From CAYFUF01 sp964394795 (GTDB lineage: Bacteria > Bacillota > Clostridia > Tissierellales > Peptoniphilaceae): a DNA stretch of 32,839 bases. Position numbers and translations under genes: made by a program. The stretch lies in contig CAYMYX010000015.1 of the NCBI GenBank assembly GCA_964394795.1, positions 1 to 32,839 on the forward strand. Reading direction: 5' to 3'. Position 1 is the first letter of the stretch. Every line of letters begins with the position of its first letter. The notes beneath the pieces were generated by a model. That model had not been told where the DNA came from and ran no database searches. It saw only the letters and a list, made by a program, of their open reading frames with translations. Below, in pieces: positions 8,705-15,968 of this stretch.

Positions 8705-9661
8705 GTGTTTGATTCAGTTTCCTTAGGGGAAGCATTGGTGGATTTGCTTCCGTTGAAAGTCGAGAATATGCCTAACTCATTCCACGCTGTGCCAGGGGGA
8801 GCGACCCTAAATTGTGTGACTCAACTAAGTCACCTTGGCTTTAAGACCTCCTATATCTCTACCGTAGGCAATGACGTCTTTGGAAAAATGTTGGTGAAAG
8901 CGTTAGATGAAGAACATGTCGATATGACTTGCTTCCGCCAAACCGATGAGGCCAATACTACTTTAGCAATCGTGTCCCACGACGAGTTTGGGGACCGAGA
9001 TTTTTCTTTTTATCGTAAACCAGGTGCTGACATGATGATTCATTTTGATGAAGAAATGCGCCAGCTCCTGGATAATGCCAGATCTTTCCACGTGGGAACA
9101 ATCTCCCTTATCGGTGGCCCTGCCAAGCAGACTACAATGGACTGTTTAGATTATGCAAAGAGCAAAGGGAAAATTATCAGCTTTGATCCCAACTTCAGAT
9201 TGAATCTTTGGGATGATCCAAATGAATTAGTCGAGATTACAAAAAGTGTTATCCCTTATGCCAATTTGATGAAAATATCTGCCGAAGAAATTCAGATGCT
9301 GACAGGCTTAGATGACTTGCACGAAGCAAAAGACCAAGTCCTTAGAGAATATGAGAATTTAGAATTTCTTGCAGTAACTAATGGAGCCGAATCCACTATC
9401 TGTACGAATCGAGTAGCGGAAGTAGAGGTGAGTGCATTTAAAGTGAAAGCTATCGATACGACCGGATGCGGTGATTCCTTCACCGGCAGCCTCATCTCAA
9501 GGCTTATTAAAAGCGTAGGTGCTTGGAGAACGTGGGGAGAAGAAGAGTTGAAGGAGGCAGTGACTTTTGCAAATGCAGCGGGAGCAGTCACCGCCACTCG
9601 CTTTGGTGCAATGCCTATTCTGCCACGAGAAGAAGAAATACTAGCTTTTTTAGATCAATAA
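8705..9661 (+). CDS. PfkB-family carbohydrate kinase (fructokinase-like)
   Basis: 318 residues, GTG start with AGGAGGT at 8694-8700 overlapping the preceding stop codon. The N-terminus SLGEALVDLLP and PGGATLN match the sugar-binding motif of fructokinase-type PfkB kinases, and DTTGCGDSF is the second signature with the catalytic Asp and anion hole; the usual Ala of DTTGAGD is replaced by Cys. It phosphorylates a ketose or sugar at a terminal hydroxyl with ATP. In this operon the substrate could be fructose, tagatose or another ketose made by the dehydrogenases downstream, so it is one candidate source of tagatose-6-phosphate for the GatZ/LacD steps. Precise substrate is not readable. Confidence 0.85.
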   Translation: MFDSVSLGEALVDLLPLKVENMPNSFHAVPGGATLNCVTQLSHLGFKTSYISTVGNDVFGKMLVKALDEEHVDMTCFRQTDEANTTLAIVSHDEFGDRDFSFYRKPGADMMIHFDEEMRQLLDNARSFHVGTISLIGGPAKQTTMDCLDYAKSKGKIISFDPNFRLNLWDDPNELVEITKSVIPYANLMKISAEEIQMLTGLDDLHEAKDQVLREYENLEFLAVTNGAESTICTNRVAEVEVSAFKVKAIDTTGCGDSFTGSLISRLIKSVGAWRTWGEEELKEAVTFANAAGAVTATRFGAMPILPREEEILAFLDQ

Positions 9662-9684
9662 TAATCAACAGTAATCAACAGTAA
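9662..9684 (+). repeat. Short tandem duplication in intergenic gap
   Basis: TAATCAACAG is repeated twice head to tail, followed by TAA, just after the PfkB stop. It has no obvious function and is probably a local slippage duplication. Confidence 0.6.
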
Positions 9685-9724
9685 CCTATTTATTTGATAA
9701 CTTGATGGAAAGGAGGGAGCCTTA

Positions 9725-11155
9725 ATGAAGAGTATACTTGCAATTGATATGGGTGCGACTTCAATACGAGGGATAGTAGCCAAGTTTGAAAATGATGCAT
9801 TGATCGTAGAAGAGATTATGCGTTTCAACCATGAAATCCAGTCTTCTGATGGCCGAAAGCATTGGGATTGGCAAGGTCTTTTGGATCACATAGTCCAAGC
9901 TATTCTCACCGTAGGGGACCAGGTATCTTCCGTTGCCGTGGACACATGGGGTGTAGACTTTGGCCTAATCGATGAGAATGGTGAGCTTTTAGAAGAGCCT
10001 ACTTCTTATCGCGATGAGTCATGCCAGAGAGGTTTTGAACTTGCCCAAGAACGCATGTCTTTATATGACTTGTATCAGTTATCCGGCAACGATGTGGCTC
10101 CGATAAACTCCCTATTTCAATTATTGGTTTTACGTGAACAACGTCCCGAGGTCTACAATAGGGCTAAGCATTTCCTCATGATGCCCGACTTAGTCAACTA
10201 CTTCTTAACCGGGAAGAAATCAGGGGAGATGACCAGCTGTTCCACCTCCCAGATGTTTAACCTAATCGATGGAACCTGGAACGAGAAGATTATCGAGCAG
10301 TATGATCTAAAGCGAGATATGTTTCCACCAATTGTAGAAAACACCAGCTATTTAGGCTTAACCAGTGAGGGCTTGATTCCCGAACTAAGAGAATTGGACA
10401 TCCCCGTAATGAGCATTGCCTCCCATGATACAGCCAGTGCGGCATATATGACGGAAAGCTATACAGATCCCTCCACCTTATTTCTATCCTGTGGAACGTG
10501 GGCCATGATCGGCTGCTTCACCGATGCACCAATCATCAACGAGTTTACCTATGAGAACAGCTTGACGAATGAGACAGGCTACATGGGTAGAAATATGTTC
10601 ATGAGAAACTCACCGGGACTCTATCTGGTAGAGAAACTCAGAGAGTATTTTGAAGGCCATACCGGAAAGAAATATACCTTCGCTGAAATTACAGAGCTCG
10701 TAGAGCAGACAAGACCCAATCAAGTCACTATCGATATCAATGAGCCTAGCTTAAACTGGGAATCACATGATTTCCTTGCAGACTTAGAGGCGACGTTGGA
10801 TAACAGTGGGCAAGCACGTTTAGAGAAGAAATCCGATTACTTCCGCGCTCTCTATGAAAGTTTAGTTCAAGAAATCGGTCGAATGATATCCCTATTGAGC
10901 GAACAAACGGGCAGAGATTTTGAAAACATTCATATTATTGGTGGAGGTTCTCAGTCTCGTCTTCTTTGCCAAATGATAGCCGATGGAACAGGATTGTCGG
11001 TTCTAGCAGGTCCTAGCGAAGCTACCGCACTTGGCAATTTGTCCGCTCAATGGGCAGCTAATTTAAATGCAGATGAACGCAAGCAACTTCGGTCTAAAAT
11101 TCTAGGCAGCATATCACTTATGCGCTATGAAAGCGCAAACGACGATGTACGGTAA
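9725..11155 (+). CDS. FGGY carbohydrate kinase, rhamnulokinase-like
   Basis: 476 residues, close to RhaB (~480-490). The N-terminal phosphate-binding motif is AIDMGATSIRG; VDTWGVDFGL, TSYRDE, SIASHDTASA (catalytic Asp region), IIGGGSQS and GPSEATALGN are the pattern that separates RhaB from other FGGY kinases. RhaB phosphorylates L-rhamnulose at C1, and relatives act on L-fuculose and several ketopentoses. No rhamnose isomerase or mutarotase is nearby, so a ketose produced by a polyol dehydrogenase is a likelier substrate than rhamnose itself. AAGGAGGG precedes the ATG. It is directly followed by a FucA-like aldolase, which fits a 1-phosphate cleavage route. Confidence 0.85.
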   Translation: MKSILAIDMGATSIRGIVAKFENDALIVEEIMRFNHEIQSSDGRKHWDWQGLLDHIVQAILTVGDQVSSVAVDTWGVDFGLIDENGELLEEPTSYRDESCQRGFELAQERMSLYDLYQLSGNDVAPINSLFQLLVLREQRPEVYNRAKHFLMMPDLVNYFLTGKKSGEMTSCSTSQMFNLIDGTWNEKIIEQYDLKRDMFPPIVENTSYLGLTSEGLIPELRELDIPVMSIASHDTASAAYMTESYTDPSTLFLSCGTWAMIGCFTDAPIINEFTYENSLTNETGYMGRNMFMRNSPGLYLVEKLREYFEGHTGKKYTFAEITELVEQTRPNQVTIDINEPSLNWESHDFLADLEATLDNSGQARLEKKSDYFRALYESLVQEIGRMISLLSEQTGRDFENIHIIGGGSQSRLLCQMIADGTGLSVLAGPSEATALGNLSAQWAANLNADERKQLRSKILGSISLMRYESANDDVR

Positions 11156-11176
11156 AACGAAGAAAGAGGTGTCTCG

Positions 11177-11827
11177 ATGTTAATGCAACAAGAAAGAAAA
11201 GATATTATCAAGTTTGGCAATAGGTTGGTTGAGACAGATTTAACCAAAGGAACGGGTGGAAACTTAAGTGTCTATGATCGGGAAACAGGATATATGGCCA
11301 TCACTCCATCAAGCATTCCCTTCGATGAGATCCAAGAAGAAGACATCGTCATCATGAATTTGGATGGTAGCGTTGTTGAAGGAGAGAAGCTACCTTCAAG
11401 CGAATGGTATATGCATGCCCTCCAATACCAAAAAAGAGAAGACATCGACGCTGTTATCCATGCCCATACCACTTTTGCTACGGTGATTGCAATTCTTAGA
11501 GAGGACCTACCGGCTGCTCACTATATGGTCGCCGTTGCCGGTCCTAATGTCCGGTGCGCAGAATATGCAACTTACGGTACCCGTGAATTGGCGGAAAATG
11601 CCGCAAAAGCGATGGTTGATAGAAATGCAGTAATTCTGGCTAATCACGGCATTCTAGCAGGTAGTTTTAATTTAGAGAATGCTTTTAATATCGTTGAAGA
11701 AATTGAGTATGTCTCCAAACTATACTTGATTGCTCGATCTGTAGGAAATCCTGTTATTCTTGATGATGACGAGATGGCCTTAATGAAAGAAAAATTCAAA
11801 ACCTACGGTCGCCGTATAGAACAATAG
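11177..11827 (+). CDS. Class II aldolase, L-fuculose-1-phosphate aldolase-like
   Basis: 216 residues, matching FucA (215). TGGNLS (26-31) is the phosphate-binding loop; E76, H95, H97 (in HAH) and H157 (in ANHG) align with the catalytic Glu and three zinc-binding His of E. coli FucA. The reaction is retro-aldol cleavage of a ketose-1-phosphate to DHAP and an aldehyde: L-lactaldehyde from fuculose-1-P, or glycolaldehyde from a pentulose-1-P. Related AraD/SgbE 4-epimerases share the fold, but have a longer protein and different C-terminal residues, so aldolase is preferred. It is the last gene of the operon, 21 bp after the kinase and before a strong two-way terminator. Confidence 0.85.
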   Translation: MLMQQERKDIIKFGNRLVETDLTKGTGGNLSVYDRETGYMAITPSSIPFDEIQEEDIVIMNLDGSVVEGEKLPSSEWYMHALQYQKREDIDAVIHAHTTFATVIAILREDLPAAHYMVAVAGPNVRCAEYATYGTRELAENAAKAMVDRNAVILANHGILAGSFNLENAFNIVEEIEYVSKLYLIARSVGNPVILDDDEMALMKEKFKTYGRRIEQ

Positions 11828-11846
11828 AAACGAAATTAAATACAAA

Positions 11847-11888
11847 GAAAACAAGGGCTAACCTCGCTGAGGCTTAGCCCTTGTTTTC
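11847..11888. terminator. Bidirectional terminator between convergent operons
   Basis: GAAAACAAGGGCTAA (11847-11861) pairs with TTAGCCCTTGTTTTC (11874-11888); CCTC/GAGG in between extends the stem. A-run on one side and T-run on the other serve both strands: the aldolase operon (+) and the ribulokinase gene (-). Confidence 0.93.
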
Positions 11889-11908
11889 TAGACTATATCT
11901 ATTAGGAG

Positions 11909-13591
11909 TTATAGTGAAGTCTTGTTTTCTAAAGCGTTGATGCGGATATTCTTCAGATTGATCATCGTATTATTTTCAGACCGACCAAAGTAATCATGGA
12001 GAGTTAGATACTCACGATACAATTTCTCGTACACATCTACATGCTCAGGGATTGGTTTGAATGCGTGCTTCTTTACTTTGCCCATTTTTTCTGCCGCTTC
12101 ATAAATGCTAGCGTAACCACCCAGTTCTTCACCAGCTGCGGCTGCTGCATAAATCGCAGAACCTACTGCGGCTCCTTCGGGGACATCCGCAACGGAAATC
12201 GGCATATTTAATACATCCGCATAGATTTGCATCGCTAAGGGACTCTTTGTAGAGATTCCTCCGGCTGCTATATATTCATGGATATCAACGCCATGATCTT
12301 TGTGATTTTCGATGAGCACACGAGTGCCGTATGCGGTAGCCTCAATCAAAGCCCGGTAGATTTCTTCAGGCGTGGTAGCTAAGGTCATACCCACTAAGAG
12401 ACCGCTTAGGTCATAATTGGATAGAATCGACCTGTTACCATTCCACCAATCCAGAGCAACGAGTCCACTTTCACCGACCTGTAACTGGCTAGCAAGCGAG
12501 TTAAGATAAGCGTGTGGAGACATGTCGATATCTTTTGCTTTGATGACATACTCTTGGGGGAAGAGATTATCGACGAACCATGCGAAGATATCTCCGACAG
12601 CGGCTTGGCCTGTCTCATAAGCGTAAATGTTAGGATAAACACCGCCATAAACAACACCTGTAATGCCAGGAACGTAGTTTTCTTGGTCAGCTAGGACGAT
12701 CTGGCAGGTAGATGTACCGATTGCTGCTTGCATCTGACCTGCTCCCGTAATACCTGTTGCAGGGAAGCTGGCCATAGCATCAATAACAAATGGTGATACT
12801 GGGATACCAGCCTTCAAGCCTAAAGTATTAGCCATTTCCTCTGTTAAATAACCGCAGACTTCACCAGGATTATAGACGGGGAAGTTCATTTTATCGGTGA
12901 CGTAATCCGCGAACAGGGGATGTAGGGAATTCAAAAATTCTTGATCAGGGTAGCCCTCTTCTGCGTGCCAAGTTCCTTTATAACCTGCTCCACAAGAGCT
13001 CTTAGTCAGCTGGCCGGTGAGTAAAAAGGATATCCAATCTCCGGCTTCGACGATATGGTCAGCCCGTTCATAGACTTCAGGATCCTCTTCCATAATTTGC
13101 CATACCTTAGGAAGTTCCCATTCACTGGAAATTTTTCCACCGTATCGCTTTAAGAAGGTTTCGCCGGATTCTTCTGCCATGGAAGTTAGTTTATCCGCAT
13201 AACGTTCAGCAGCATGATGTTTCCACAACTTAGCATAGGCGTGAGGTCTGTCATAAAACTGTTCATCTTCATGAAGGGGAGTCCCATCTTCATAAATTGG
13301 CAAGATAGTACAAGCAGTAAAATCTGTCCCGATAGCGATAACATCTTCCGGATCGACCTGTGATTCAGTGAGTACTGCCTTTACGGAATGAATCATCGCC
13401 TCTTTATAGTCATTAGGCACCTGTAAAGCCCAATCTGTTTTCAGTTGCTGACCCGTCGATAGGCGATCGTCTATTACAGCATGTTCATAATTTTGACTAG
13501 CTGTAGCGATAACATTTCCTGTATCTACATTAACAAGTGCTGCACGTGCCGATAACGTGCCAAAGTCAATGCCAATAGTGCATTTAGCCAT
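11909..13591 (-). CDS. araB: Ribulokinase (FGGY kinase)
   Basis: 560 residues from the ATG at 13589-13591; the frame is open a further 41 codons, but those residues do not resemble the family and AGGAAAGG lies just before this ATG. The length suits AraB (about 535-565), longer than other FGGY kinases. CTIGIDFGTLSARAALV is the AraB N-terminus with its typical GTLSAR/GTxSxR motif, followed by GTDFTAC, an extended insert, VIDAMASFPATG, GTSTCQ, DWWNGNRS and AAGGISTKSP. Ribulokinase phosphorylates L-ribulose (also D-ribulose, ribitol, arabitol) at C5. It stands alone on the minus strand with its own promoter; araA and araD are not in the window, so the pentulose or polyol may come from the dehydrogenases encoded alongside. 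Confidence 0.92.
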   Translation of the reverse strand: MAKCTIGIDFGTLSARAALVNVDTGNVIATASQNYEHAVIDDRLSTGQQLKTDWALQVPNDYKEAMIHSVKAVLTESQVDPEDVIAIGTDFTACTILPIYEDGTPLHEDEQFYDRPHAYAKLWKHHAAERYADKLTSMAEESGETFLKRYGGKISSEWELPKVWQIMEEDPEVYERADHIVEAGDWISFLLTGQLTKSSCGAGYKGTWHAEEGYPDQEFLNSLHPLFADYVTDKMNFPVYNPGEVCGYLTEEMANTLGLKAGIPVSPFVIDAMASFPATGITGAGQMQAAIGTSTCQIVLADQENYVPGITGVVYGGVYPNIYAYETGQAAVGDIFAWFVDNLFPQEYVIKAKDIDMSPHAYLNSLASQLQVGESGLVALDWWNGNRSILSNYDLSGLLVGMTLATTPEEIYRALIEATAYGTRVLIENHKDHGVDIHEYIAAGGISTKSPLAMQIYADVLNMPISVADVPEGAAVGSAIYAAAAAGEELGGYASIYEAAEKMGKVKKHAFKPIPEHVDVYEKLYREYLTLHDYFGRSENNTMINLKNIRINALENKTSL

Positions 13592-13654
13592 ATTCTTTTC
13601 CTTTCCTACATCATTAGGTTGTCCGTTAACATCATTCGACATATTAATTTTCTT

Positions 13655-13666
13655 GAAAATGTTTTC
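13655..13666 (-). promoter_or_regulatory. cre-like palindrome at the araB transcription start
   Basis: GAAAATGTTTTC (13655-13666) is a perfect palindrome in the context TTGAAAATGTTTTCTAA. It resembles a catabolite-responsive element (TGAAAACGTTTTCA), with the central CG changed to TG and the last A to T. It lies right after the -10 on the araB strand, where CcpA binding would block transcription. Confidence 0.35.
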
Positions 13667-13673
13667 TAAAATA

Positions 13674-13702
13674 ATTATATAAACCAAACTTGGAAAATAC
13701 AA
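13674..13702 (-). promoter_or_regulatory. araB promoter
   Basis: On the minus strand TTGTAT (13702-13697) and TATAAT (13679-13674) are separated by 17 bp, with a perfect -10 and three of six -35 bases. The predicted start lies about 75 bp upstream of the ribulokinase ATG. Confidence 0.6.
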
Positions 13703-13705
13703 GTT
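13687..13705. promoter_or_regulatory. Operator-like inverted repeat overlapping the araB -35
   Basis: AACTTG (13687-13692) and CAAGTT (13700-13705) form a perfect 6-bp inverted repeat with a 7-nt centre. It covers the spacer and -35 region of the araB promoter, a position suited to a repressor. Confidence 0.45.
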
Positions 13706-13818
13706 ACACAGCATCTAAATTGTCAACTATCTAACAAAACCGCTAAACATCAAATGTTCAGGGCATCACTAAAAAGATTTTTGTTTATTTTGATAGATAA
13801 TATACTCAACCTTATGTT

Positions 13819-13846
13819 TTGACAAATCGATTTCCTAGTATAAAAT
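13819..13846 (+). promoter_or_regulatory. Promoter of the SDR/ABC transporter operon
   Basis: TTGACA (13819-13824, perfect) and TAAAAT (13841-13846, five of six) with a 16-bp spacer, about 90 bp before the SDR ATG. It diverges from the araB promoter within the 346-bp intergenic region 13592-13937, the main control region of the cluster. Confidence 0.65.
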
Positions 13847-13865
13847 ATAGATAGGATAAAGATAT

Positions 13866-13918
13866 GCAAAGTTCCAGCTTTGCCGTAATATCCCTAAACA
13901 AGTTCAGTTCACACTGAA
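13866..13918 (+). promoter_or_regulatory. Two short inverted repeats in the SDR operon leader
   Basis: GCAAAG-N6-CTTTGC (13866-13883) and TTCAG-N6-CTGAA (13903-13918) are both perfect and lie between the promoter and the AAGGAGG site at 13925-13931. The same N6 centre in each suits tandem operators or small RNA hairpins; CAAGTT (13899-13904), a half-site also present at the araB operator, adjoins the second. Confidence 0.35.
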
Positions 13919-13937
13919 ATAGAAAAGGAGGATTTTT

Positions 13938-14714
13938 ATGGGCATCATAGAAAAAATGCGACTTGATGGCAAGAAAGGTTTTGTTACTGGTGGGGCACGC
14001 GGGATAGGCAAAGCGACGGCAACAGCTTTCGCGGAAGCTGGTGCAGACCTTGCGATTGTTGACTTAGACATTGAAGAAGCTAAGAGAACAGCCGCAGAAA
14101 TAGCAGAAGCCACTGGCCAAAAAGTTATCGCAATTCAAACTGATGTCACCCAAGAGAATCAAGTTCAAGACATGGTAGATACGGTAGTGAGAGAATTAGG
14201 CGGACTCGATTTCTGTCACGCTAATGCTGGCATTGCAGTGAATGCACCAGCAGAGGAAATGACTTACGATCAATGGTTGAAAGTGATCAATGTCAATCTT
14301 AATAGCGTGTTCTTAACCGACACTATCGCCGGACGCTATATGCTTGCTAACGGTGGTGGATCGATCATTAATACGGCATCCATGTCTGCGCATATTGTAA
14401 ATGTGCCACAACCACAATGTGGCTACAATGCTTCTAAAGCCGGTGTAATACAACTAACAAAATCGTTAGCTGTTGAATGGGCTAAAAAAGGCGTTCGCGT
14501 CAATTCGATCAGCCCTGGCTACATCGGTACCGAACTAATCACTAATGCAGAAGATTTAAAGCCTTTGATAGAGATATGGAATGGCTTAAGTCCAATCGGA
14601 CGTTTGGGTTCACCTGATGAACTTCAATCAATCTGTGTGTATTTGGCTGGGGACACGAGCACATTTACCACTGGTAGTGATTTTATTGTTGATGGTGCTT
14701 TTACTAGTTTTTAA
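13938..14714 (+). CDS. SDR-family polyol dehydrogenase / ketose reductase
   Basis: 258 residues, classical short-chain dehydrogenase. TGGARGIG (17-24) is the cofactor glycine motif, ANAGI follows, and the catalytic set is S148, Y163 and K167 (YNASK). Acidic D42 at the end of the second strand suggests NAD rather than NADP. The stretch HIVNVPQPQCGYNASKAGV is like that of yeast-type sorbose reductase, D-arabinitol and mannitol dehydrogenases, so oxidation of a C5 or C6 polyol to a ketose is the likely reaction. AAGGAGG precedes the ATG. It is the first gene of the large plus-strand operon and directly precedes the sugar ABC transporter, so it probably acts on the imported substrate. Confidence 0.85.
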   Translation: MGIIEKMRLDGKKGFVTGGARGIGKATATAFAEAGADLAIVDLDIEEAKRTAAEIAEATGQKVIAIQTDVTQENQVQDMVDTVVRELGGLDFCHANAGIAVNAPAEEMTYDQWLKVINVNLNSVFLTDTIAGRYMLANGGGSIINTASMSAHIVNVPQPQCGYNASKAGVIQLTKSLAVEWAKKGVRVNSISPGYIGTELITNAEDLKPLIEIWNGLSPIGRLGSPDELQSICVYLAGDTSTFTTGSDFIVDGAFTSF

Positions 14715-14756
14715 CACATATCTTTAGAACCCAATGGTTCAAACAGGAGGACTGAA

Positions 14757-15833
14757 ATGAAATTGAAAAAGCTTATTAGTTTATTACTTATTTTCACCCT
14801 TGTACTTACTTTAGCTGCTTGCGATAACGGTAATAACGCAAGCTCTGAGCCAGCTGATAGCGGAACAACAAGCGAAACAGCTGATAGCGGCGATGATACT
14901 GAACCAACAGAACCAGGCGAAGCCGGTGACTTAAGTGTCCTAAAAGGCAAAAAGATTGGTATCTCCATCCAATCTCTTGAGAATGCGTACTGGGCAGGCG
15001 TTATGACTGCTCTACAAGAAGAGTTAGATGCAGCTGGTGCTGAATATACACTTCTTGACTGTAAAGATAACTCTGCAACTCAAATTTCTCAGGTTGAAAA
15101 CTTCATCTCTGCTGAGATGGATTTAATCATGGTTCACCCTTCAGATGCTGCTGCGCTTGAAGATATCTGTGGTCAAGCACGCGACGCTGGCATCAAGGTT
15201 ATGTGCTGGGATGATCCAATGGAAAACACTGACGCTAACTGGGTTTTAGATAACACAGATCTAGGAAAGAAGATTGGTAACTTAGCAGGCGAATTCATCA
15301 ATGAGCATTACTCTGAAGATAACAAGGCTCAAGTTGCCCTTATCGGTTACCCACAAACCGTAGTTCTTCTTGAAAGAGCAAATGGTATCAAAGCCGGTCT
15401 AGAAGAAACAGCAGCAGGCAAGTTTGAAATCGTAGCTGAGCAAGAAGGTCTTGAAGCACCACAAGCACAAACATCTATTGAAACTATTCTACAAGCATAT
15501 CCAGATCTAAAGGTAGTCGTAGGCGTTGGTGCAGGAGCAATGATTGGTTCTAACGAAGCTTTGATGACACACACAGGTGGAGATGTTCCTGAAGACATGG
15601 GCGTATTCACCACTGACGTTACCAAGCAACAGCTTGAAGGTCTACTATCCGACGAAGCAATGAAGGGCATTATCGGATTCGAAGGCTCTGATGAAGATAC
15701 AGCAAGAGCATGTGCTGAAATGTACGCACGTATTTTGAATAATGAATTCGAAAGCGGAGATAAGACAGTATTCCGTGAAACTAGCCAAATCACAGTTGAT
15801 AACGCAAAAGATATCCTTGATGGTATGAAATAA
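14757..15833 (+). CDS. Sugar ABC transporter substrate-binding lipoprotein (RbsB-like)
   Basis: 358 residues. Signal peptide of basic start plus hydrophobic core ends at the lipobox LAAC (C22), followed by a Ser/Glu/Thr-rich linker (~23-58) and a periplasmic-binding-protein fold of the ribose/xylose/polyol class (KIGISIQSLENAYWAGV, then VHPSDAAAL, MCWDDP, FTTDVT). In this family it is anchored outside the membrane and delivers pentoses, hexoses or polyols to the transporter encoded next. RBS AGGAGG lies before the ATG. A strong hairpin follows the gene and separates it from the ATPase gene. Ligand not readable; the dehydrogenases nearby favour a sugar alcohol. Confidence 0.92.
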   Translation: MKLKKLISLLLIFTLVLTLAACDNGNNASSEPADSGTTSETADSGDDTEPTEPGEAGDLSVLKGKKIGISIQSLENAYWAGVMTALQEELDAAGAEYTLLDCKDNSATQISQVENFISAEMDLIMVHPSDAAALEDICGQARDAGIKVMCWDDPMENTDANWVLDNTDLGKKIGNLAGEFINEHYSEDNKAQVALIGYPQTVVLLERANGIKAGLEETAAGKFEIVAEQEGLEAPQAQTSIETILQAYPDLKVVVGVGAGAMIGSNEALMTHTGGDVPEDMGVFTTDVTKQQLEGLLSDEAMKGIIGFEGSDEDTARACAEMYARILNNEFESGDKTVFRETSQITVDNAKDILDGMK

Positions 15834-15851
15834 GGAATAAAAATGCAACAA

Positions 15852-15891
15852 AAGTATAAAGTAGCTACCTTTGTGTAGCTACTTTATACTT
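15852..15891 (+). terminator. Long perfect hairpin after the binding-protein gene
   Basis: A 17-bp perfect stem (15852-15868 with 15875-15891) and 6-nt loop. No T-run follows, so it is more likely an RNA-stabilising or attenuating hairpin than a full terminator; it would raise binding-protein mRNA over that of the downstream ATPase and permease. Confidence 0.7.
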
Positions 15892-15968
15892 AATAACTAA
15901 TTTTCAAGATTTATTAGCTCTGTGGATCTATAATTTTGAAACCTAATATTTATGAAAGGTGAAAAAAT

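Noticed and set aside
13592..13714. 41-residue N-terminal extension of the ribulokinase
   Set aside because: It reads through the promoter and operator region and the residues do not resemble AraB, whose usual start matches the ATG at 13591.
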